A DNA stretch of 64,000 bases from Aureobasidium sp. EXF-3400 (lineage: Eukaryota > Ascomycota > Dothideomycetes > Dothideales > Saccotheciaceae), in the NCBI GenBank assembly GCA_024195585.1, contig SWBL01000004.1, positions 336,831 through 400,830 on the forward strand, read 5' to 3'. The stretch's first letter is position 1. Each line of letters starts with the position of its first letter. Below the pieces are notes generated by a model. The model made no database searches. It was not told the origin of the DNA and saw only the letters and a program-made list of their open reading frames with translations. Positions 1 to 10,077 of the stretch are shown in pieces. Both the position numbers and the translations under genes were made by a program.

Positions 1-962
1 CTCCCAACACCTCCTGCCACAGAGGCTGTGCCTCCTGTGCACCCTGGCAGTACCCCACCTACTCCCGCTTCTCAAGGCCAAACTACGCTAAAGCCTGCCC
101 GTCCTAGGCGCCAAAGGAAGCTCACACCCACCGACGGCACGCCAACCGTCAAATCTCCCAACAATGGCGCAAAGACGCCACTTCCTCCTTCGCTGCTCGA
201 TGGCGCAGTCCCCCCCATCAACGTTCTGATCGTCGAGGACAACATAATCAACTTGAGACTTCTAGAGGCCTTCATGAAGCGTTTGAAAGTAAGATGGAGC
301 ACAGCTCTCAACGGTCAGATTGCCGTCAACAAATGGCGGACTGGTGGCTTCCACTTGGTGCTTATGGATATTCAAATGCCTATCATGAACGGTCTGGAAG
401 CGACAAAAGAGATCCGTCGTCTCGAAAGAGCGAATGGTATTGGTGTCTTCAGTACTGCCTCCACTCCTGCTCCATACTCCGGCAAAGGCAAAGAGCAGGA
501 GACCGAGCCTGAAGAGAACAAGAAGGATGACGATAAGCTTGGTTCTGATGGCGGTCTATTCAAGAGTCCGGTCATCATTGTCGCGCTTACTGCAAGTAGT
601 TTGCAGAGCGACAGACACGAAGCTCTGGCTGCTGGATGCAACGATTTCTTGACAAAGGTATGTTAAATGTTCTCACTTTTCAAAAATTCAAAGACACTAA
701 TCAGACCTTGTAGCCCGTTAATTTCGTTTGGCTTGAACGCAAGGTCAAGGAATGGGGTTGCATGCAAGCTCTCATTGACTTTGACGGCTGGCGCAAATGG
801 AAAGACTTCGATGCTGATAAGGCAGCAAAGGAGAAGAAGGCGAAGCGTGTCTCACGAGCCAGCGCTGAAGGAGCACCCAGATCTCCTCGTCCTCCAACGA
901 CCACCGCCGAAGCACCGGCACAAAGCAATGGGGAAGATGCCTCGACGAACGAAGCGACGTAA
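1..962 (+). CDS. SSK1: Ssk1-type response regulator (3' part of gene)
   Basis: The gene begins off the left edge; its frame is open from base 1. Coding covers 1-657, a 56-base intron (GTATG donor, CTTGTAG acceptor) lies at 658-713, and 714-962 completes the frame. A receiver domain occupies about residues 73-245 of the visible part: acidic pocket LIVEDN, phospho-acceptor Asp in VLMDIQMP (codon 367-369), VALTASS switch region, and the conserved Lys in LTKPVNFVWLERK, which the intron interrupts. A Pro/Ser/Lys-rich stretch precedes the domain and a charged insert of about 45 residues (around PEENKKDDDK) splits it, as in fungal Ssk1. By family knowledge Ssk1 receives phosphate from the Sln1-Ypd1 relay and activates the Ssk2-type MAPKKK of the HOG osmotic-stress pathway in the cytosol. 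The Ssk1 assignment rests on the C-terminal layout; Skn7 is less likely because no HSF domain is adjacent. Confidence 0.88.
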
Positions 963-1433
963 CCTCAGTATTTCTGCACCTTTTCACATCATTCCTCACA
1001 ACACATTCTCCAGATCCATCAAGAGATGGGCTCTTTTCCTTGGATGGAATCTTCGAAAGCTTTTCTTTATTTAATCTTGTAAGCGCGGCGCATAGAACAA
1101 CGGGCATAACGAAGAAACAGGTCCCGTGTATGATCAACTGTATTGCATATTCATTTCGTAGACTAAATGTGGCATAAAGGATATCTCTTTTGTTCTCTGT
1201 CTCAATCTATCCACCTCCACCTTCACACCAAGAAGGACGAACGTCATCGCGAACCAGGGTGGGCAGATCGACGAACCTACGCGCCGACCACGGTGCTTAA
1301 GGAGCTCAATTGCTCCTCAGTAGGTTGAATTGATTCCTGATTTTCCTTTGCATACTTCTCTCAATTCTCGAAATATCCAGCTTGTGGTGTACTCAATTCA
1401 CCTTTCTGTATATCAAGTTGATCAACGATAATC
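963..1433. other. Intergenic: SSK1 3' flank and upstream region of next gene
   Basis: No convincing gene. Short open frames here lack recognisable features. The last 100 bases are pyrimidine-rich, consistent with a promoter/5' leader. An in-frame stop (TGA at 1419-1421) closes the frame just upstream of the next gene, so that gene cannot begin further left without an intron. Confidence 0.6.
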
Positions 1434-2640
1434 GTGGCTGAGACAAGCGCACCTGTTTCACCTCACACCAAAACCAACGAGGGACAAGCTGAAGCTCGCG
1501 TAGCAGCAGAAGTAGCGAACACTGCGGAAAAGCTCGATGCCCCTGCCGAAAACACTTCCACCGAAATTGGCCATGGAGAAACCCCTACAACCAGCGCAGA
1601 CTCAGAAGCCCGCAAAGACAGTGTACCCCAAGTCGACCTTACCTAAGATACACCTGCTCCCACCACAAGCGCAGACCAAGGCACTAAACGCACCCATGAA
1701 GAGTCAATCTCTTTTGGCGCAACTGGATTGTCCCACCCACTAGCTGATCCGCTCTCCGACTATGATATTGTCACCGACAGCTGCCAGGTTGTGCGCAACA
1801 AAATCAATCGCTTGATTGAGTCTGGCGAGATGAAAGTGACAGATTTTTGTCACGCTATTGGCGTGAGCAGTAATGCTTACTATAACTTTATGCACAAGCA
1901 TGGAACCATGAAGGGAGATGAGTGTGCTGCTTATCCTGCTGCTTTTGCTTTCTTCAAGGAAAGAGAGGATGCTGGATTGAAGATTCCTACCAAGGATGAT
2001 GACAAGGGCGGCAAGGCTCACGATGATAAGCTTGATATAAGTGATATTCATCTCGATGGTAAGAATATGCGGCCGTAAGCTTGAAGGCTGTAATTTGCTA
2101 ACAAAGGCTGTAAAGGCGAGGACACGGACTCCGTGCCCGTATACGACACCTGCGACGACATCCGCCGCCAAATCACAGCATACCTCAAGAAACCTGGTGT
2201 CACACAGGCAAAACTTGGTCGTGACCTGCTTGCACAGTTCCACACCGACAAGGGACCAAAGGGAATCAGTGCTTCGCAGATGCAGTCCTTCAGAGGCAAG
2301 AAAGGACCCGATGCCGGTAACACCAGCTCAGTGTTCTACTCAGCCTATGTCTTCTTCGAGAAGATGCGTATCAAGCAGAGCAAGCCTAAGAGCCAGAAGA
2401 GAAAGGAAATGGAGGAGGTCTGGGGCCCTAATGGCTTCGACACCGAAAATGCAAACAAAGGGTTAGTACTATTTTTTCTTTCCTCTCGCCTGTTCTTCTT
2501 ACCTCTTGCCCACTGTTTCTTCTGTTGCCATTACAAATGGCTCACACCATCGTTAAAGGATCTTCTGTCGAAAAGGCGAGGTTGTCACAATGGATAAATG
2601 TGGCAAGATGCACGTCTACACACCACCTGGACTTGCATAG
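1434..2640 (+). CDS. Two-domain DUF7726-like protein, start damaged, possibly decaying
   Basis: Proposed exons 1434-2058, 2116-2461 and 2559-2640 (about 350 codons). Two related helical modules are visible: one around FCHAIGVSSNAYYNFM and one around YDTCDDIRRQITAYLKKPG to SSVFYSAYVFFEKMRI. From memory this resembles the fungal DUF7726 family; the molecular function is unknown, although the module has a helix-turn-helix-like look. Introns join in phase (1 and 2), and the last exon ends with a MDKCGKMHVYTPPG tail. Two defects are seen. The natural start position reads GTG, with no in-frame ATG before domain 1, and TAA stands in frame at 1644-1646. A 54-base segment 1621-1674 (GTGTAC to GCGCAG) could be spliced to remove that stop, but the start would still be missing. 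It may be a young pseudogene, a gene with non-AUG initiation, or a mis-sequenced one. Confidence 0.6.
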
Positions 2641-2707
2641 AGAACAAGCGTTCGAGGAGTTACTGCCCTTGTTGACCTTGTGTTGACTCTTCGTGTCCGC
2701 ACACTAG

Positions 2708-2795
2708 GATCACCTGTATCCAGGGCTCGAGCGTTTGGAAAGACAAGTATGGCGAGTTCAAGGTCATGTCGCCAGACGGCAAAATGGTCATCTAA
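2708..2795 (+). other. Candidate alternative terminal exon 2
   Basis: After acceptor CACACTAG at 2700-2707, splicing from the donor at 2462 continues in frame as G-ITC..., runs through WKDKYGEFKVMSPDGKM and stops at TAA 2793-2795. It starts almost identically to exon 1 of the series (GATCTTCTGT against GATCACCTGT) and carries the same DKxGxxxV...PxG tail. It therefore looks like a duplicated, mutually exclusive 3' exon of the gene at 1434. No donor GT follows inside it, so it can only be terminal. Confidence 0.5.
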
Positions 2796-2893
2796 GGGGT
2801 CTTTGCTTTTTTACCTTCCACCTCTTTTCGCCTCTCTCTTCTTCGACTTTTGAAAAGCTGGCGCAAATTATTGACGTTTCTGGCAAACGACAG

Positions 2894-2984
2894 CGTTAAT
2901 GTGCCCGCGGACGCTGGTGTTGCAAAAACTCGACTTGGGCAATGGCAGATTCAGTACAGGAATGGCACTAAACAGATAGTGTAG
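2894..2984 (+). other. Candidate alternative terminal exon 3
   Basis: Acceptor AACGACAG ends at 2893. Joined to the donor at 2462 the frame stays open through VAKTRLGQWQIQYRNGTKQ and ends at TAG 2982-2984. The tail aligns with KDKYGEFKVMSPDGKMV of the previous exon, though DK is replaced by TR. A long pyrimidine-rich stretch (2800-2860) precedes it. Confidence 0.4.
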
Positions 2985-3101
2985 TCACTTCTCACTCTTC
3001 CCGCGTGGCTCTGTTTGGGTTTGCTTGTCATTCGCTCCTTCTACTGTTTTCTACGCCTTCCCTGATCTTCTAATCTCTTACTGAAAGCGATGAACTTCTA
3101 G

Positions 3102-3174
3102 CTCCTACGTCGGTGCCGTTGGCTCAAGAATTGCCATGGACAAGTTTGGAAAAGTTTTCAGCTTGCGACCCTGA
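3102..3174 (+). other. Candidate alternative terminal exon 4
   Basis: Acceptor AACTTCTAG ends at 3101. Joined to the donor at 2462 the product continues in frame through RIAMDKFGKVFSLRP and stops at TGA 3172-3174. The MDKFGKV core matches MDKCGKM of exon 1. A strongly pyrimidine-rich 60 bases and a CTGAAAG stretch lie upstream. Confidence 0.45.
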
Positions 3175-3288
3175 GATTGTATGCTTGAATGATTCATCTT
3201 GTCGACCTTTGTCATTCGTTACCTAACGCTTGTTCATACCTCCAGTCGTTGTTTTCTTCGTCCATGAAACTTCGACGGACAAGGGCAG

Positions 3289-3421
3289 CGGGAGGGCCGA
3301 TGACATCTTATGCTCTGCGAACCATTTTCCCTTCAAAGATGATTGTTGTCGGCATGGCATGATGGACGAATATCAAGATATCCTCTGGGTCCGTGATCCT
3401 GTTCCTGGCATTGACGTCTGA
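3289..3421 (+). other. Candidate terminal exon 5, weak or degraded
   Basis: The frame ending at TGA 3419-3421 contains MMDEYQDILWVRDPVPGIDV, which aligns with the MDKYG...PxG tails of the other members. An in-phase acceptor (GGGCAG, ending 3288) exists, but the better acceptors (CCTCCAG ending 3245, TTCAAAG ending 3338) would put it out of phase. It may be a decayed member; the left boundary is uncertain. Confidence 0.25.
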
Positions 3422-3547
3422 ACGAGTCTCGCCTGATGACATGGCGTCCACCACTCTTTCGACCAGACTTTTCCTTTTTCTTTTTTGATCTTCTTTTGTG
3501 TTGTTTGTTTAGAATGGAGTCAAGGGGTTAATGCTAATGAATACTAG

Positions 3548-3668
3548 TGGCAGGGTTGTCTGTATGGCTAATGATATCCCTACGATCAACACGTATGGCA
3601 AGTTGGAGATTGTTCATACTATGAGACCTGGTCCCTTCAGTTTGCGCAAGGTCCAGCGTTCTCATTGA
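3548..3668 (+). other. Candidate alternative terminal exon 6
   Basis: Branch-like TGCTAAT and acceptor AATACTAG (ending 3547) precede an exon that joins in phase with the donor at 2462. It reads through INTYGKLEIVHTMRPGPFS and ends at TGA 3666-3668. YGKLEIV...RPG matches the MDKYGKM...PPG tail of the series. Confidence 0.4.
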
Positions 3669-4066
3669 AGTTGGTCTCTTGTTTGGGCGGTAGTAATGAT
3701 GGGAATGGAAATGGGATGATGTATTGTTGTTTCTAAGTAGTGGTAATGTAATTCTGTCTTTGATCCCGATGTGAGTGTTGAAATGGTGATACTTGCGTTC
3801 TTTTGTTATGATAGATGTCTCTCTGACCTTTCGAATGTTTGCGCACCAGCGAAGGTCGCAGAAAGTGAATTGGCCGTCACTTTCACAACGAACAAAGCAT
3901 CTCAATTTTCCGCCTCTCTTGTTCCTTTTCTTCTAGACGGCAGTCTCTCACACTTCGACCCTACTCCGTCTACTGTCGTGGGTCTTCACAGCAACGCGCA
4001 TTCAATCCATTGATCAGCATCGCATCATCGTTGTCGTCGTTATCAGTCTCGCCAACAACCATCAAC
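3669..4066. other. Intergenic, upstream region of first BTB gene
   Basis: No gene recognised. It holds the 3' flank of the exon series and the presumed promoter and leader of the BTB gene starting at 4067. Open frames on either strand are short and without family features. Confidence 0.5.
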
Positions 4067-5130
4067 ATGACGACCCCAAACATTACTGGAGAGCCGTCCA
4101 AGGACAAACTGAAGTGCGCCGGATGCCATCCAAATCGTGGTGTTGCCATGCTGACCATCCGCACAGACTCTTATACAACACACACATGGTCATCATTGAA
4201 GTCGGCATCGAAAAACAGCACTTCGTCGTCCACCAAAGCTTCTTTTGTGCAAAATCACAGTACTTTACCAAAGCTCTGTCCGGCTCATTCCAAGAAGCAG
4301 TCACTCGCTTCATCCCGCTGCCAGACGTCTCGCCAATCCTCTTCAGAATCTTCGTTGCTTGGATCTATCATGGCAAACTTGCCTACATTCCACCAGACGA
4401 CAGAACCATCGACGAAGACTTCGACAGCCTCAAAATCACTGAGAAGGATTGTGAAAAGGAGCCTGACTTGTAAAGCGAACCTCAGAACAAATTAAACAAT
4501 AACCAAATCGACAGCGGAGACTCAGATGACGATGTGACTGGACCCTCTACTGGTGCTACTATGCCAGAGGCTTCTGATCATGACACTTCATCGAGCTCTG
4601 GATCATCCGAGAGATCTTCTCCTACTAGCACTGTGCAATACGAAGGGGATGATGCCACTACCTGGAGCTGTGATGTCCTGATCAAGCTATACGTCTTCTC
4701 CGACCGCTTTGATGTCCGAGAGCTCAGAGCCGATACTCTTGATGCTTTGATCATTAGTTGCAAAAGCCTACACGGGATTCAAGCGCAGAGGTACATCCAC
4801 TATACATGGATGAACACCTCTATCAAGTCTAAGCTCAGAGAGTATGTCGTCCACCACATAGCTTATACGTGGGCTTTCGATCAACCTGCTTCTGTGTATG
4901 AGACGCTCCCGGCTGAGTTTTTGGCTGCTGTGATGGTCACCAACAGTAGGAGATTGCCGAGCAAATTGTGCTCCCTTTGCCACAAAAAGGCCACGAAGCC
5001 TTTCAAAGATCTTCCGAAAGACATGTGCAAAGAAGAGGATGTTGCGCCATTCGACATAGATCTGTGCTTCTATCACGAACACCCTGATGAGGAAGAACGT
5101 AAGGCATGCCGTCTTCGTCGTGCAAAGTAA
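4067..5130 (+). CDS. BTB/POZ domain protein (paralogue 1)
   Basis: Exons 4067-4113, 4167-4469 and 4515-5130 give 321 residues. The first intron has a GTGCGC donor and a CTGAC branch; the second is only 45 bases. A BTB/POZ fold begins right after the first splice: MVIIEVGIEKQHFVVHQ, then FFCAKSQYFTKALSGSFQE and FRIFVAWIYHGKL. A long acidic, Ser-rich loop (about residues 115-155) is followed by a BACK-like helical part (DVLIKLYVFSDRFDVRELR). The C-terminus is DIDLCFYHEHPDEEERKAC. BTB domains mediate dimerisation and in several families recruit Cullin-3, but no kelch or MATH partner is present, so the role is unknown. The gene at 6930 is a close paralogue with the same first-intron position and phase. 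Confidence 0.82.
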
Positions 5131-6929
5131 GAGTCCTCAGTATCGGGAAAGTTGTGCTCGCTTTTTCAAGAACGAAAACGACCTGCGCTACAGAAAACGT
5201 GGATGAAATTGTCGGTCCGATCCCAATTTCCCATCAGAAGTTAGAAAATCTCAAGAAGGAGAGTGGCTAGTGGGCTGGAGAAAGGAAAGATAGCTATGGC
5301 AAGAATATACATACAGACATGAGACCGTAGCAAATCGGAGTCACCCCAGTTCCTGTAATTAATGACCATCACTCTTGTTCTAAGAACGAGTCCCTAGATA
5401 AGATGGTGTGTCCTCAATCCTCAACTAAGTTTGTTCACACCTCACTGTTGGCCAATAGGTCAATATATAGAACATTCAATCAAACTCGCTCTACCCTACT
5501 CTTGGATCGAGGCACCTAATACGTGTCGCTGCCTGTATCCGGTCAATGACGATTACCTCAGAGGTTGCTCATCGTTTCTCCTCGAGACCATGCATAGATC
5601 AATCGATGAGTTGTTTCAGTGGTCAAAATAGGAATCGTCGATAAGGGATCAGAGGTGTGGCAGAACGGGGAAGGCTTAGGGATGCTGCTTCGTAGTACTG
5701 CCTCCCGGCGAAGTCAGGGATGTTTTCTATCGTGCATTGTTTTCGTAGGCGTTGTTCACAGCGACCACTATGAGAGGAGGCATATACAGGGATACAAGTA
5801 AGGATATAGGTGGGACTCCAGGAGAATGCTTAATGGTTCTCCCGAACTTGGACGACCTCTGAGCATAGTACAAGGTCGCTAATCATAGTACAGCTGGAAG
5901 CAGAAAAGGAGAAATAGAGACTACCCTACGGCGGTTTAATGCAATACTAACCTGAGGTATGAATAAAGGTACTGCCCTAGTAAAGCATGTTAGTATGCAT
6001 TCTAAGTAGTATAGAAAGTCACAAGCAAGAATCCAAGAGCCGCTAACCACTTCTGTCGATAAAATGTCCGCCTAGCCATTAGTAACACCACCACAGCCTT
6101 GTCCTTAGAGAGTCGAGATCAGTCTCGCTCTCTGTTACGACCAGATCCGGGGCGAATGGAACCGGGGGCCTTTCAGGGACGGGGTCCTGTACCTCGTCCT
6201 CAATGATCGCCGCACGAGGTGTTCCTTCGCACCCTAGGCGACGAATACAGCAAGTTTTGCCTACCATCCCATCTCGCTGGTCTGTATTGCGTCTAGTTAT
6301 GGAATTGTACAGTTGTTTTCAAATCATGAGGGCGTCATAGGGAGCAAGCTGAGTTACAATGTCCATTAGGTGCTGCTTCATTTGGCAAATAGACTATACA
6401 TTTTCATAACACGCGGTAGAGACGTTGGTGCACGAGATGCGACGAGTTACAACTTTGCACATGGACCTGACTGTGTTATTCTTGTTAGCCCGCTGCTATG
6501 GAGGCAGTCAGCGGAGTATCTTTGTAGATCTCCCTCAGGGTTATCCACTTTGGTAGAGGCCATGGGGCGACCATGTCAACAGAGATGGCCTCCGCCAGGG
6601 ACACTACCTCCTCTGGGGCCACTCTGGTGGTCACTCCAGATCAGTCCGCACGTTCATCATTCACTTGCATCACGTAGTTGACGACTTGCCCAAATGCAAC
6701 TGCGGTATCTGTTGAGCATTCACTCACAATCTATCTTCTTTCCGTCACTTTGGTCCAACGCTTCACATTTGGACTCAAGCTTTCACTCTACGTCTATCTC
6801 AACCCAGTCCCTCTTCTTCTATCGGTTTCTCCTTTCAAAACATTGTCGCCCTTTTCCCCAGCACTCATGATACACCTTTACAAGCACTAATACCATTCCA
6901 TTCTACCACATTCAACTACCATCGGCAAG
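5131..6929. other. Long intergenic stretch with possible relic coding fragments
   Basis: No intact gene seen in 1.8 kb. The minus strand around 6079-6267 and around 6490-6690 holds short stop-free stretches of protein-like composition (for example DEVQDPVPERPPVPFAPDL), but no domain could be identified. These could be remains of a mobile element or simply chance. The final 200 bases are pyrimidine-rich and probably serve as promoter/leader of the second BTB gene. Confidence 0.4.
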
Positions 6930-7741
6930 ATGGAGTACGTGCTCTTCCAATTCTTTGCGCATTCATAGACTGACCTCTTTCCAGATTTCTCTACGAAGCA
7001 ACGATGGCTACTATCCTGGTTGGCCCAGACCAAAAGAAGTTCGTGATTCATCAGGCGCTACTTTGCAGCAAATCTCAATACTTCACCAAGGCACTTACTG
7101 GATCCTTCGTCGAGAGTAAGACTCACGTAGTCAAACTTGAGGATGTTTCGCCTATGCTGTTCAGAATGTTCGTCTCTTGGCTGTACGATGGCAAGATTGT
7201 GTACACGACCTCTGATGGAAGATCGACCATTAAACAAGACTTCAAGAGCCTCGAAAGTATACCGCGAGACCACAGCTACGACGAGCTACAAATGAAGGTA
7301 GATGACACTTCGACATGGCCGTGTGAGGTGTTGGTCGAACTGTACATACTGGCAGACCGCCTTGACACCAAAGGACTCAGAATTCAAGCCATCGATACGA
7401 TGGCCGAGCTACTGCTACAAAATAAAAAACGCTTGTGTCGCACCGCTTACATGTATATTTACGCAAACACGACAGCCACATCACCCCTCAGAAAACTTGC
7501 TGTGCACATACTAGCGTATCACACAAGACACAACCTAGCAGAACAGACTTTCTGGATGCATCTACCTCACGACTTAGCTATCACAGCATTACTCATGAAA
7601 AGCACCATGCGTGCCGACAGCTCTCCCCGCAAGGACAAAGATCTCATACCCTATGGAGACATATGTCTTTACCATGAACACGCAGACGAGGAGGAGCAGA
7701 AGGCGTGTCGTGCTCGCCGCAGCAAGACTGTCGTCAAATGA
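6930..7741 (+). CDS. BTB/POZ domain protein (paralogue 2)
   Basis: A 5-base first exon (6930-6934, ATGGA) joins across intron 6935-6984 (GTACGT donor, GACTGAC branch, TTTCCAG acceptor) to 6985-7741, giving 253 residues starting MEFLYEATMATILVG. If the tiny exon is not used, translation could start at 7004. The BTB domain covers about residues 10-110 (FVIHQALLCSKSQYFTKAL, FRMFVSWLYDGKIVY). A helical region follows (LVELYILADRLDTKGLR), then the C-terminal DICLYHEHADEEEQKAC. Relative to the paralogue at 4067 it lacks the acidic loop and second intron. The shared first-intron phase, spacing and C-terminal signature show a local duplication. The function is unknown beyond the BTB interaction module. 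Confidence 0.83.
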
Positions 7742-8895
7742 TCTTGGGCAGGTTTACATAAACGTTCCACACAAGCTCTTTTTTAACATTGCCAGGAAGA
7801 CAAGATCAGCTAGAAGGGAGAGCTCATAAGACGACGTCGAGGATGAAGAAGCCCAGAAGACAGACTTATACCAGTTTTCTTGATACAGCACTCAACACCA
7901 AAGTTGATGCAGTCAAGCACCAATACATATTACAAACAATTTCTCCCTTGCTCGTGGAAAAACAATTGCATACCGGCCCAGTGAGAGCACATGCGAACCA
8001 GTCCAGTTGAAAGTCGTTTCGATGGTTATACCGTTAACCAAGATCTAGAAAGCCATTTCGCAAAGACCCGGAGTTCGGCTAAAAAGCATAACGGCGACTT
8101 GTACAATTTGAGTCGGTACGCAAAAAGGCTTGGGGAGGCAGGAAAACAGCGAGCTGAAAGGCGTTGGCGGCACTGCAGGGCAAGGACGATCTTCAGACTG
8201 TACACGTGCGTACCGACAGGGGCAGCTGAGTTTGGGGCTTTTGTACAAGGGTCTTGCATATGGATATGCATGCCATGGAATATGTACAGTAGGCTGACGA
8301 GCTGAGATCAGAAAGTACAATGGTCGTTTGTTCATCAAATGAAGAAGGCGCTAGACCATCGTTATTCGTACTTTCCGTCAGCCACGTGATCAATGATGAA
8401 CTATGGAAAGATGTTTCAGGCGATCAATATTTGGCCAATTGAAATGGGATTTTTGATTGTTTCACGCGAGAATCTGACAGGCTGACAGGAGGATGATTGG
8501 GGGAAGATGATTGTTGCTGGCCCAGGGCTGGCCGATCCCTGACCAGGTTTCTCCATGTTTGTCGCACCAAGACCTCCCAAGTGGGACGGGTTGCGCGGCG
8601 ACTCCTCAATAATGTCCCCCATCCTCCATGCACCTTGTCGTTGCTCATCCTTGACAAGGCTGTACTCTTGTCCTCTCTTTCCCAACATCCCCATTTCCGA
8701 CACCCCATCGGACCCCCCCTCAGGACTTGTTCATCTCGCTGTACCGGCACTTGGACGCCTCTACCGCGCAACGGCCGCTTGGCAGATGCCCGCATCGCGA
8801 CTACTTGACTCCAGCTGATAGCGCCGTGTTTATTCTTCGTATCCCCAAAGGCTCCAACGCCGCCCCGTACCTCGACGACTCTCCTCACAGCGACA
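7742..8895. other. Intergenic
   Basis: No gene supported over 1.15 kb. Several frames are open for 60-150 codons but are rich in Arg/Pro and show no domain or signal. The last 200 bases are C/T-rich and form the likely promoter/leader of the glycosyltransferase gene. Confidence 0.5.
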
Positions 8896-10077
8896 ATGGT
8901 TGCTCCTCGATTGCCGCCGCTCTACGTCCTGATAGGGCTGAGTGTCCTCACTCTGATCTTATACTTCAGAAGCACCGTCAGCTCAAACATCCCTTCCTTC
9001 TCCATCAATCGCCAAACCCCGGCCAATTCGACCCTCGGATTCGGTGGCTTGTTTGTTGTCTCTGGTCCAGGAAGCCCACGACGCAACAACCTGATCCAAT
9101 CCGCCAATGTTACCGAACTACACTTCACCATCCCAACCCTACCAACATGGACGGAAGAACAAATAATGGCCTTCAGAGGCAAAGACGACAAGTCGACCAT
9201 CACAAACGGCTCTGTCCGCGCATGGCTGAGCCACAATCTCGTTCTCAATGAGTTCCTCAAGTCGGGTCTCGAGACGGCCCTGATCCTGGAAGATGATGTT
9301 GATTGGGACATCCGCTTGCGTACACAACAAGTCCCCCTCGCTGCTACCGCCGCTCGCGCATTGCTGCCCCCGGCCGGCGAGGAATACTACTGGGGACATC
9401 CTGATGACTGGGAGCTCTTCTATGTCGGGCACTGTGGAGACTACTTCACAACCATGGACGAGCCCGTCGGCGTTGGTGTTGTTCATCCTAACAATCTGAC
9501 CGACCTTCCCCACGTCGTCTACCCCGATCAGACTCTGCCTCGTCGAACTGACCTGCACCCTTTCACCTCTTCTCTTCTCACTGCCTTCGATGTACCCGAG
9601 AAGTCGCGCATCGTCCACAAATCTGTCTCGCCGCTTTGCACCTTTGGATACGCAGTCACCCGCGCCTCGGCCAGACGACTCGTCGAAGAATACGCCCCGA
9701 TCAGCGGCGACCGTGGCAACATCGACCACGCCTACGATGTCGCTATCCTGACCGCTTGCCGTGACAAAGGCCTCCGCTGTTTTACTGTCAACCCAGAACT
9801 CTTGCACCATATGGAGGGCGAGAGTCTGATTAGTAATTTGGACAACAAGAAATGGCGCCCGCCCGTCGACAAGGCTGGTCTGAAGCAGACCTACTGGAGA
9901 GGCGAGACCAGCAACATCGGATGTGGCTTCTGGAGCAGGGACTTCAGTTGGAACGGTGACAAGGACAAGCTCAATCATCTCCGAGAAGAGGTCGGCCGTA
10001 AAGGCCAGTGCTTGAAGAAGGATCGTTTGCCCAACGGTGACCGGATCGATGAGAGTGTGCTGCGGGCCAGCAAATAA
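8896..10077 (+). CDS. Family 25-like glycosyltransferase, type II membrane protein
   Basis: Single exon, 393 residues, ATG in context GACAATGG. A hydrophobic anchor (about residues 7-25, LYVLIGLSVLTLILYF) after a short N-terminus predicts a type II Golgi/ER protein with a lumenal catalytic domain. The domain has the GT25 (LPS glycosyltransferase) pattern: a pair GSVRAWLSHNLVLNEFLKSG and then ALILEDDVDWD (about residue 132), which supplies the metal/sugar-nucleotide DxD. Further on come FGYAVTRASARRLVEE and IDHAYDVAI. In fungi this family is common but the acceptor is mostly unknown; galactosyl or other hexosyl transfer to glycoproteins or glycolipids is an inference. No introns; neighbours give no pathway hint. 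Confidence 0.85.
   Translation: MVAPRLPPLYVLIGLSVLTLILYFRSTVSSNIPSFSINRQTPANSTLGFGGLFVVSGPGSPRRNNLIQSANVTELHFTIPTLPTWTEEQIMAFRGKDDKSTITNGSVRAWLSHNLVLNEFLKSGLETALILEDDVDWDIRLRTQQVPLAATAARALLPPAGEEYYWGHPDDWELFYVGHCGDYFTTMDEPVGVGVVHPNNLTDLPHVVYPDQTLPRRTDLHPFTSSLLTAFDVPEKSRIVHKSVSPLCTFGYAVTRASARRLVEEYAPISGDRGNIDHAYDVAILTACRDKGLRCFTVNPELLHHMEGESLISNLDNKKWRPPVDKAGLKQTYWRGETSNIGCGFWSRDFSWNGDKDKLNHLREEVGRKGQCLKKDRLPNGDRIDESVLRASK

Noticed and set aside
1728..2078. Start of the DUF7726-like gene at 1728
   Set aside because: That codon is TTG, not ATG, and the same frame continues upstream with protein-like sequence past the TAA at 1644.
6079..6267. Possible retroelement polyprotein fragment
   Set aside because: Acidic/proline composition recalls linker regions of mobile-element proteins, but no catalytic motif is visible; kept only as a weak hint in the intergenic entry.
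8424..8888. Minus-strand open frame of 154 codons upstream of the glycosyltransferase
   Set aside because: Arg/Gly/Ser-rich without domain, signal or splice structure, and overlaps the likely promoter.
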